Position numbers and translations under genes: made by a program. Under the pieces are notes generated by a model. That model ran no database searches and was not told the DNA's origin. It worked only from the letters and a program-made list of their open reading frames with translations. DNA of 64,000 bases from CAVVAL01 sp963742725 (GTDB lineage Bacteria; Actinomycetota; Actinomycetes; Mycobacteriales; Cryptosporangiaceae): positions 186,001-250,000 of the forward strand of contig CAVUMX010000001.1 of assembly GCA_963742725.1 (NCBI GenBank), written 5' to 3'. Of this stretch, positions 52,136-59,547 are shown piece by piece. Numbering within the stretch: position 1 is the stretch's first letter; each line of letters starts with the position of its first letter.

Positions 52136-53034
52136 AGCCTCAGCGCGTACGTCCGGTCGGTGATGCGGTACCCGAGGCTGCGGTAGAGGCCGCGGGCCAC
52201 GGTGTTGTCGCCGAACACGTTCAGCCCGATCGAGGTGTCGCCGCGTTCCAGGGCGATGTGCTCGGCGGCGCGCATGGTGGTCCGGCCGAATCCTCGTCCG
52301 CGTTGGGCGTCGTCGATCTCGATGTCGTTGACGAACGTCCGGGTGCCGGGCGAGTGGTGCGCGAGCCAGAGGATGCCGACCCGCTCCCCCGCGGACTCGG
52401 CGACGGACACCGACGAGTCCGCGGGCACTGCTGCGCCGGGCAGGCCGCTCTCGCAGCCTCGCTCCGACCTGGCGAGCGCTTCCGCCCGGTCGTACGCGCC
52501 GGCGGCGACGAGCGATGCTGCGAACCGTTCGATACCGGTCTGGATCCATGGCACTAGTTCGTCGCGCGTGACCGGTCGGATCGAAAATCCGGCCGGCAAT
52601 TCCGGCGGGGTCGTGAGCGTCAGGGCCATGCGCTGGCTGGTGTCCGTCCAGCCCCGGGTCAGTTCCGTCGACGGCGCGTCGTCCTCGTCGACGGTCATGA
52701 CGGCCATCCGGCAGCCGGCAGCCGCGAGCCAGCGGATTGCGGCCGCCAGCGCGGCTGTCCTGTTCCCCTGACTGTGGTCGACCCGTACTTCGTCGATCAG
52801 TCCGCGCGCGGGGCCCTCCACGGCCGAGACCGCGACGTGCACGCCGTCGCCTATCAGCAGCTCGTGGTGCTCCCCCGGCGCGTCGCCGTACCGCGCGAGC
52901 AGCACCTCCGCCTCCTCGGCGGCCCCGTCGGCGCTGCCGTACCACCGCGTGATCGTGTCGGCCATGCGCACCGACCGCGCGGCGCGCCAGGCCGTCCACT
53001 CGTCCTGAGTAGCTGGCCGCATGTCCATGACCAT
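52132..53034 (-). CDS. GNAT-family acetyltransferase, two-domain
   Basis: A 300-residue protein with a degenerate N-terminal half and a C-terminal GNAT domain (FVNDIEIDDAQRGRGFGRTTMRAAE, then LNVFGDNTVARGLYRSLGYR). Substrate unknown. Start choice is loose: ATGs at 53034, 53028 and 53022. The 3' ends of this gene and the SsgB-like gene overlap by four bases (convergent). Confidence 0.82.
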   Translation of the reverse strand: MVMDMRPATQDEWTAWRAARSVRMADTITRWYGSADGAAEEAEVLLARYGDAPGEHHELLIGDGVHVAVSAVEGPARGLIDEVRVDHSQGNRTAALAAAIRWLAAAGCRMAVMTVDEDDAPSTELTRGWTDTSQRMALTLTTPPELPAGFSIRPVTRDELVPWIQTGIERFAASLVAAGAYDRAEALARSERGCESGLPGAAVPADSSVSVAESAGERVGILWLAHHSPGTRTFVNDIEIDDAQRGRGFGRTTMRAAEHIALERGDTSIGLNVFGDNTVARGLYRSLGYRITDRTYALRL

Positions 53035-53091
53035 CACGCTATCGAACCGGGGCAAAACCCCCGGCGTGACCGCTCCCCGTAGGCTGGGGCG

Positions 53092-54162
53092 GTGATCCGA
53101 CACGTCCGACTACCGGCTGTGCTGCTCGTCTCGGCACTCGCCGTCGGCCTGTGTCACGCCGACCAGCGGCCTTCGCCCCCGACCGTCGAGGCGTCCGGAC
53201 CGTCTTTCCCGCAGACGAAACCCGCCGCTGTCCAGGGCAGTGGTGAGATCACCCTCGCGTTCGGCGGTGACGTGCACTTCGCCGAGCGGACCAGCAAGCT
53301 CCTGAACGATCCGGCGACCGCGATCGGGCCCACCTCGAAGCTCCTCTCGGCGGCCGACGTCGCGATGGTGAACCTGGAATCGGCGGTCACGAGCGGCGGC
53401 GTACCCGAGCCGAAGCAGTTCCATTTCCGGGCGCCGAAGACCGCGTTCACCGCGCTGACTGCGGCCGGCGTGGACGTGACGACCATGGCGAACAACCACG
53501 CGCTGGACTACGGACAGTCCGGGCTCGCCGACACGTTCGCCGCCATCGAGGAGACCGGGCACCCGGTCGTGGGGATCGGCCGTACCGCCAAGGAAGCGTT
53601 CGCGCCGTGGGTCAAGGACGTGCGCGGTACCCGCATCGCGTTCCTCGGCCTGAGCCAGATCCGCGAACGGGCTCCACAGTGGAGCGCCCAACCGGACAGG
53701 CCCGGGGTGGCGTCCGCGCTGGACCCCGCCGTCGCGGCGGCCGCCGTCAAGGCAGCCCGCGAGGTCGCCGACGTGGTCGTGGTCTACCTGCACTGGGGCC
53801 AGGAAGGCGAGTCCTGCCCCACCGCGCGGATGAAGGCGCTCGCGACCGCTCTTGCCGGGGCCGGCGCCGACGCGATCGTGTCCACGCACGCGCACCTGAT
53901 GCTGGGCGACGGTTACCTCGGCCGGACGTACGTCCAGTACGGACTCGGCAACTTCGTGTGGTGGTGGGACGACGCGTTCTCCAACGACACGGGCGTCCTC
54001 ACGTTGACGTTGACCGGCCGTGACGTCACCAAGGCCGTCCTGACGCCGGCGCGCATCTCCTCGACGGGACAACCTGTGCCGGCGACCGGCACCGAAGCGA
54101 CCCGGATCATGGCGAAGTACCAGAAGCTCCGCGGCTGTACCGGCCTGAGCGCGACCCCCTAA
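53092..54162 (+). CDS. CapA-family protein (poly-gamma-glutamate type), exported
   Basis: A 356-residue protein with signal peptide (RLPAVLLVSALAVGLCHA). The CapA metallophosphatase-like fold shows LAFGGDVHFAE, VNLESAVTSGG, TMANNHALDYG, LHWGQEGE and STHAHLMLG, all with conserved acids and histidines for metal binding. Relatives take part in capsule polyglutamate export or are of unknown substrate. No other cap genes are present. Confidence 0.87.
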   Translation: MIRHVRLPAVLLVSALAVGLCHADQRPSPPTVEASGPSFPQTKPAAVQGSGEITLAFGGDVHFAERTSKLLNDPATAIGPTSKLLSAADVAMVNLESAVTSGGVPEPKQFHFRAPKTAFTALTAAGVDVTTMANNHALDYGQSGLADTFAAIEETGHPVVGIGRTAKEAFAPWVKDVRGTRIAFLGLSQIRERAPQWSAQPDRPGVASALDPAVAAAAVKAAREVADVVVVYLHWGQEGESCPTARMKALATALAGAGADAIVSTHAHLMLGDGYLGRTYVQYGLGNFVWWWDDAFSNDTGVLTLTLTGRDVTKAVLTPARISSTGQPVPATGTEATRIMAKYQKLRGCTGLSATP

Positions 54163-54419
54163 ACGTGGCGCCACGCCGGGCCGGTGCCCGCGCACACCCG
54201 CCGCGCGCGATGCCGCGAAGTGTCGGGGATATCGGGGTATCCGGCGCCCGGCTACGGCACGGGATCCCGAACAGTCCGGTTCGCCGCCGGCCCGGCGCGG
54301 CAGACCGCGGCGAGCTGCGGCGCCGACTCGCCGAGCCCCGGTTTGAACCTGGTTGCCTCGCTCAGCTAGAGTCATCCCTGCAACGCAGCGAGCGGCGCAA
54401 GCCGCGGAGTGCGAGGCGC

Positions 54420-54492
54420 GCGGACGTGGCTCAGCTGGTAGAGCATCACCTTGCCAAGGTGAGGGTCGCGGGTTCGAATCCCGTCGTCCGCT
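54420..54492 (+). tRNA. tRNA-Gly (anticodon GCC)
   Basis: 73-nt cloverleaf: acceptor GCGGACG/CGTCCGC, anticodon stem TCACC/GGTGA with loop TTGCCAA, T arm GCGGG-TTCGAAT-CCCGT. First of three clustered tRNAs. Confidence 0.96.
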
Positions 54493-54548
54493 CGACAGAC
54501 GCCCTCGGGCGTTCAGCCGGACCCTGAAGTTGGGGCTTGATGTCATCC

Positions 54549-54620
54549 GGCGGAGTGGCCGAGTGGCTTAGGCAAGGGCCTGCAAAGCCCTGTACGCGGG
54601 TTCGATTCCCGCCTCCGCCT
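54549..54620 (+). tRNA. tRNA-Cys (anticodon GCA)
   Basis: 72-nt cloverleaf: acceptor GGCGGAG/CTCCGCC, anticodon stem AGGGC/GCCCT with loop CTGCAAA, T arm GCGGG-TTCGATT-CCCGC. Discriminator base T, as usual for tRNA-Cys. Confidence 0.96.
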
Positions 54621-54621
54621 C

Positions 54622-54696
54622 GGGCGATTAGCTCAGTGGGAGAGCACTTCCTTGACACGGAAGGGGTCACTGGTTCAATCCCAGTATCGCCCACCA
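54622..54696 (+). tRNA. tRNA-Val (anticodon GAC), CCA encoded
   Basis: Cloverleaf with acceptor GGGCGAT/ATCGCCC, anticodon loop TTGACAC, T arm ACTGG-TTCAATC-CCAGT, and encoded CCA at 54694-54696. One base separates it from tRNA-Cys. It shares its body with the CAC isoacceptor at 49547. Confidence 0.96.
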
Positions 54697-54710
54697 GTTT
54701 GGTGCAGGTC

Positions 54711-54732
54711 AGGCCCCTCTTCGGAGGGGCCT
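54711..54732 (+). terminator. Terminator of the tRNA cluster
   Basis: A 9-bp stem, aggcccctc and gaggggcct around a TTCG loop, followed by ttccc, lies 15 bases after the last tRNA. Confidence 0.85.
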
Positions 54733-54914
54733 TTCCCGTTCTCTGGCCCCCGTCCGGACGCGAGCGCCGGCTGGGGGTTGTCGCGATTGTTCGGTGCCTT
54801 CCAATTTTTCTCCAATTGTGGCGATCTACCTTCGGCCCGTCGTTGTTCCGACGATCCAGTCGCCCGGTGCCGCGCATCGTGGCCGGGCGGTCAGCCGGCA
54901 GAAGGGTGCACTCC

Positions 54915-55346
54915 ATGACGTCCCGTCCCAGCATCGCGTTAGTGGTGGCGATGGCCTTGATCGCGCTGGTGGCCGGCCCGGTCAGCCCGGCGCACGCGTC
55001 GCCATCGGCTCAGCTGGCTCCGCCGGTCTGTGACTTCCCGCCCTCCCCGACCGTCACCGATCCCATGATCGTGGGCTCCTTCAACCCCAAGGTGTTCGCT
55101 CGCGCCTTCGTCACCTGCAACGTCCCCGTGCGGCTGCTCACCCTTGACGTGACGATCGGACTCGCCGGCGGCAGGCCCGTCACGAAGCACTACGAGGTGA
55201 CGAACGACAGGTTCCTCAATGGCAGCGTCACGCGGGCGTGCGTGACCGGGACGTACCGAGCGAGCGTGCGCGCCGTCGCCCACGCCGTGAACGAGTCCCC
55301 GGTCGAGGTCGGCGCCGGCAGCCATGCCGTATTCCTCGACTGCTGA
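54915..55346 (+). CDS. Small secreted protein of unknown function
   Basis: A 143-residue protein with signal peptide SIALVVAMALIALVAGPVSPAHA. The mature beta-rich part of about 115 residues has four cysteines (VCDF, TCNV, ACVT, LDC). I do not recognise the family. Codon 9, in the signal peptide, is the rare TTA. A hairpin terminator follows. Confidence 0.65.
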   Translation: MTSRPSIALVVAMALIALVAGPVSPAHASPSAQLAPPVCDFPPSPTVTDPMIVGSFNPKVFARAFVTCNVPVRLLTLDVTIGLAGGRPVTKHYEVTNDRFLNGSVTRACVTGTYRASVRAVAHAVNESPVEVGAGSHAVFLDC

Positions 55347-55362
55347 CAGCTCCTGTGCGGGT

Positions 55363-55384
55363 CAGGCCCTCGCGAGGGGGCCTG
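55363..55384 (+). terminator. Hairpin terminator
   Basis: caggccctc pairs with gagggggcctg (one bulged G) around a short loop, 17 bases past the secreted-protein stop. Confidence 0.6.
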
Positions 55385-55508
55385 TCCTGCCCGCCACTTG
55401 AACGGTAGCCACGGGCGCCACCCGATACATCGGCACAGAGTCGGATTTTGTGGAGCCGGCTGCTGGCTAGCGTTGCCACGTCAAGTGCGGGGATGAAACG
55501 GGGAGCTT

Positions 55509-56276
55509 GTGAGCGAGATGATCGCGCGGCACGTCGGCCCGGCCGGCATCGAGGTGGCGTAAGAACGCATCGGCGATCCGGCGGACCCGCCGGTGCTGTT
55601 GATCCAGGGCATCGGCGCGCAGCTGGTCGGCTGGCCGGACGGATTCTGCGCCGCGCTCGCCGGGCACGGCTTTCACGTCATCCGCTACGACAACCGGGAC
55701 GTCGGACGGTCGACGCACGTCCACGACGCGCCCGAGCCCGATCTGCCGGACGCGCTGGCGGGCGACCTGTCGTCGGCGTCGTACACCCTGTCGGACATGG
55801 CCGCCGACGCCGTCGGACTGCTGGACGCGCTCGGGCTCGGCACGGCCCACGTCGTCGGGGCGTCGATGGGCGGCTACATCGCGCAGACCATGGCGATCGA
55901 GCATCCGGAGCGGGTCCGCTCCTTGACCTCGATGATGTCCACGACGGGCGACCTGTCGGTCGGACAGGCGACCCCGGACACGCTGCGCGCCCTCTTCTCC
56001 GCACCGCAGGCGGTCACCCGCCAGGAGGTCGTCGACCAGATGATCCGCGCCGTCGCCGTCGTCGGCTCGCCCGGGTACCCCACCGACGAAGCCGAGATCG
56101 CCGACCGGGCGGGGCGTGCCTACGACCGGAGCTACGACCCGGTCGGCATCGCGCGGCAGGCGGTCGCGTGTGTCGCGTCCGGGGACCGCACCGAACTGCT
56201 GCGGCGGCTCGACGTACCGACGCTCGTCGTGCACGGCAGCGACGACGTGATGTGCGACCCGAGCGGGGGCGCCTGA
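55509..56276 (+). pseudogene. Alpha/beta hydrolase, nonsense-mutated and 3'-truncated
   Basis: The frame begins GTG (ribosome-binding site GGGGAG) and encodes SEMIARHVGPAGIEVA. It is then stopped by TAA at 55560-55562, where relatives have VAYERIGDP (Tyr to stop). It continues as a normal hydrolase: LIQGIGAQLVGW, RYDNRDVGRS, the nucleophile elbow VGASMGGYIAQ and VVHGSDDVMCD. The final segment with the catalytic histidine is missing, as the chain stops at PSGGA. An internal start (55593) would lack the first strand. Close to an aclacinomycin-methylesterase-like group. Confidence 0.8.
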
Positions 56277-56277
56277 C

Positions 56278-56640
56278 GGCACGCGGATCGGCTACCACAC
56301 GGTCGGCGCCGGACCCGGCGTGATCGTGGTAGGCGGCGCGCTGCGCACCGCGCGCGACTACCTGCCACTCGCCGGCGCGTTGGCACACCACGCCTGCACC
56401 GTGCACGTGGTCGACCGGCGAGGGCGCGGGGCCAGCGGTCCGCAGGGGCCTCACTACACCCTGCGTAGCGAAGCGGAGGACCTGCTCGCAGTACAGGCCG
56501 AGACCGGCGCGCGCCTCGTGTTCGGCCACAGCTACGGCGGCCTCGCCGTCCTCGAAACCGCCCGGCTGTCCCCCGTGTTCGACCGGATCGCCGTCTACGA
56601 GCCTGGCGTGCCCGTCGGTCCTGTTCCGTCCGCCTGGATC
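56278..56640 (+). pseudogene. Fragment of a second alpha/beta hydrolase
   Basis: The frame encodes GTRIGYHTVGAGPGVIVVGGALRTARDYLPLAGAL, VDRRGRGASGPQG and the elbow FGHSYGGLAVLE, ending VPVGPVPSAW. Similarity stops there: the helical cap, catalytic Asp and His are gone. Its N-terminal strand joins directly to the truncated end of the previous hydrolase. Two different hydrolase genes have therefore been spliced by deletion. Confidence 0.7.
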
Positions 56641-57041
56641 CGCCCGGGTCGTCGCCCGCCACGCGGCGGCCTTTCTCCTGGCGGGGCGCCACAGCCGGCG
56701 GTAGCCACGGTCCTTCAGGACAACGTCGCGGTGACCCGCGACGGCGGGTCCGCGTCGGCCGGGATCGCCGCCAGCCCGTCGGCGTCGATCCCGGCCGGCC
56801 AGGTCCAGGTCCCGATGGCCGGGCACCGTATCTCCGGCCCACAACCCGGGGCGCGGTTGCGCAGATTCGACATGTCCGGACGGCGGCGCCCATACGAACG
56901 GGGAGGTTTTGTATATCTGCGACTAAACATATCTCTTGACCAAAGCTGGCATACCGGTAAGCATCGCCACTATCAGCGCTCGCTCCCCGGCGTGTGACGC
57001 GCCGGTTGGCCGTCTACCCGGAGGCAATCTTGCATACCGTG
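56641..57041. other. 400-base interval with hydrolase debris
   Basis: Reading on from the hydrolase fragment gives Gly/Pro/Arg-rich sequence without homology. No other gene is supported. The last part should hold the promoter of the GH3 gene; an AT-richer patch lies at 56906-56945. Confidence 0.5.
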
Positions 57042-59507
57042 ATGGCTGTCCACTCCCGACGTTCGACGCGACACCGCCCATGGACGACACGAGCCCTGGT
57101 CGTCGGGCTCTTAGCCCCGTTGGCCCTGGCGTCCCCCGCGACCGCCGCCCCAGGCGACGTCCAGATCAGCGCAGAACGCGCCATCTACACGACGGACGGC
57201 GGCCGTGCCGTCCAGGTCGGCGTGCGCGTCACCGTCGAGGGCGGCGGTGCGCTCGGCACGCCGGTCGACGTCACGTACGCCTCGGGGTCACCTGACGACA
57301 CCGCGACGGCCGGCGCCGACTACACGCCGGTCAGCGGCACCCTGCGCTTCCCGGCGGGCACTCCGTCCGGCAGCGTGCGCCACCTGTCCCTCACGACCAG
57401 GGCGGCCGGCGCCCCGGAAACAGCCGAGACGGTCTCGCTGACGCTGGACGCGACGGACGCCAAGGCCACGTCCGAGCAGCCCAGGATCGTGATCAACGCG
57501 CACGGACTCCCCTATCTCGACTCGCGCCGGCCGGTCGCCGCGCGCGTCCGCGACCTGGTCAGGCGCATGACCCTGGAGGAGAAGGTCGGCCAGATGACCC
57601 AGGCCGAGCGCGGCGCGGTGTTCGACAGCCCCGGCCGCATCACGGACTGGCGGCTCGGCTCCCTGCTCTCCGGTGGCGGCTCGACACCGCCTGTGAACAG
57701 GCCCGAAGCCTGGGCGGACATGATCGACACCTTCCAGGCCCGCGCGCTGGCCACCCGGCTGCAGATCCCGCTCATCTACGGGATCGACTCGGTGCACGGC
57801 AACGGCAACCTGCACGGCGCGACGATCTTCCCGCACAACGTCGGACTCGGTTCGACGCGCGACCCGCGACTCGTCGAGCGGGTTCAGCACGTGACGGCCA
57901 AGGAGACGCGCGCGACCGGTATCCCGTGGGTGTTCGCGCCGTGCCTGTGCGTGGCCCGCGACGCGCGCTGGGGCCGCACGTACGAGTCGTTCGGCGAGGA
58001 CCCGTCGCTGGTGATCGCCATGGAGACCGCCATCGACGGATTCCAGGGCACGCGCCGGAGCCAGCTCGCCAAACCCGACCGCGTACTCGCGACCGCGAAG
58101 CACTACGCCGGCGACGGCGACACCGAGTACGGCACCGGCGAGGGCGCCTACACGATCGACCAGGGCGACACGATCGCCAGCCGGCGGGACTTCTTCCGTA
58201 TCAACGTGTCGCCGTACGTCCCGGCGGTCCGGCGCCACGACGTCGGCTCGGTCATGCCGTCGTACTCCACTGTCGACTACACCGAGGACGGCGTCGGCAA
58301 CCGGATCGACATGCACGCCCATCGCGAGCTGATCACCGACGAGCTGAAGGGCCGTATCGGCTTCGACGGCTTCGTCATCAGCGACTGGGAAGGCATCCAG
58401 GACAACGACAACATCGGCGGACTGAGCGTCGAGGACGTGCGGCTCGGCGCCGCCGCCGGCATCGACATGTTCATGCAGCCGTACAACTCCCAGGAGTTCC
58501 AGGCGATCCTGCTCGCCGAGGTCCGCGCTGGCCGGGTGCCGATGTCGCGCATCGACGACGCCGTACGCCGGATCCTCGTCAAGAAGTTCGAGCTGGGGCT
58601 GTTCGAGCGCCCCTACACGGACCGCCGCTACCTCGACGACGTCGGTTCGGCCCAGCACCGCGCGGTGGCGCGCCAGGCGGCGGCGAAGTCGCAGGTACTG
58701 CTGAAGAACGACAAGGTCCTGCCGCTGCGGCGCAACGCGAAGGTGTACGTAGCCGGCCGCAACGCGGACAACGTGGGCAACCAGTCGGGCGGCTGGACCA
58801 TCACGTGGCAGGGCGGTACGGGCGACAACCAGCCGGGCACGTCGATCCTGGAGGGGATCCGCGAGGTCGCGCCGGGAGCCGCCGTCACCTACAGCGCCGA
58901 CGCGTCGGCACCGATGACCGGCAGCGATGTCGGCGTCGTGGTCGTCGGCGAGACGTCGTACGCCGAGGGCTACGGCGACGTGGGCGGACCGCAGTGGCCG
59001 TGGGATCCGGGCGACAACGGGATCCCGCGCGAGCCCAAGACGATGGAACTCAAGCAGGGCGACCGCGACATCGTCGACCGGGTGTGTAGCGCGATGAAAT
59101 GCGTCGTCCTGATCGTCTCCGGGCGGCCGCAGGTGATCGACGACCGGGGCGTCGACGCGCTCGTCGCGTCCTGGCTGCCGGGCACCGAGGGCGCGGGCGT
59201 CGCCGATGTGCTGTTCGGCCGCCGTCCGTTCACCGGTCAGCTGTCGATGACGTGGCCGCGGACGGCCGCGCAGGAACCGATCAACGTCGGCGACGCGACG
59301 TACGACCCGCACTATCCGTTCGGGTGGGGCCTGCGGACCGACTCGCCGCGCGACCGGCTCTCGATCCTCCGGGACCGCGCCCAGACAGCCGTCATCGCCG
59401 GTCGCGCGCCGGCCAATGCCAAGGCGCTCATCGCCGACGCGGACGTGGCGCTGCTCTCCGGCGATCCGGCCCGGGCGGCGCGCCTGTTGATCCGCGCGTC
59501 CCGCTAA
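57042..59507 (+). CDS. Secreted GH3 beta-glucosidase-type hydrolase with N-terminal Calx-beta-like domain
   Basis: An 821-residue exported enzyme. The signal peptide (RALVVGLLAPLALASPATA) is followed by a Calx-beta-like domain (about residues 38-140, VTYASGSPDDTATAGADYTPVSGTL), then GH3 N- and C-terminal domains. The nucleophile is D448 in FVISDWEGI. The KHYAGDGDTEYG region and C-terminal VVGETSYAEGYGD are typical of ExoP/beta-glucosidases. A Calx-beta domain ahead of GH3 is unusual. Codon 24 is TTA. An upstream TTG (57030) has a better-placed GGAGG than the ATG used here. Confidence 0.88.
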   Translation: MAVHSRRSTRHRPWTTRALVVGLLAPLALASPATAAPGDVQISAERAIYTTDGGRAVQVGVRVTVEGGGALGTPVDVTYASGSPDDTATAGADYTPVSGTLRFPAGTPSGSVRHLSLTTRAAGAPETAETVSLTLDATDAKATSEQPRIVINAHGLPYLDSRRPVAARVRDLVRRMTLEEKVGQMTQAERGAVFDSPGRITDWRLGSLLSGGGSTPPVNRPEAWADMIDTFQARALATRLQIPLIYGIDSVHGNGNLHGATIFPHNVGLGSTRDPRLVERVQHVTAKETRATGIPWVFAPCLCVARDARWGRTYESFGEDPSLVIAMETAIDGFQGTRRSQLAKPDRVLATAKHYAGDGDTEYGTGEGAYTIDQGDTIASRRDFFRINVSPYVPAVRRHDVGSVMPSYSTVDYTEDGVGNRIDMHAHRELITDELKGRIGFDGFVISDWEGIQDNDNIGGLSVEDVRLGAAAGIDMFMQPYNSQEFQAILLAEVRAGRVPMSRIDDAVRRILVKKFELGLFERPYTDRRYLDDVGSAQHRAVARQAAAKSQVLLKNDKVLPLRRNAKVYVAGRNADNVGNQSGGWTITWQGGTGDNQPGTSILEGIREVAPGAAVTYSADASAPMTGSDVGVVVVGETSYAEGYGDVGGPQWPWDPGDNGIPREPKTMELKQGDRDIVDRVCSAMKCVVLIVSGRPQVIDDRGVDALVASWLPGTEGAGVADVLFGRRPFTGQLSMTWPRTAAQEPINVGDATYDPHYPFGWGLRTDSPRDRLSILRDRAQTAVIAGRAPANAKALIADADVALLSGDPARAARLLIRASR

Positions 59508-59547
59508 ACGCGTGTGGCCCGGCACCGCACCCGGTGCCGGGCCACCG

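Noticed and set aside
57288..59525. 745-codon minus-strand frame opposite the GH3 gene
   Set aside because: Low-complexity Arg/Val/Gly/His sequence; the plus strand carries an intact GH3 enzyme with catalytic motifs.
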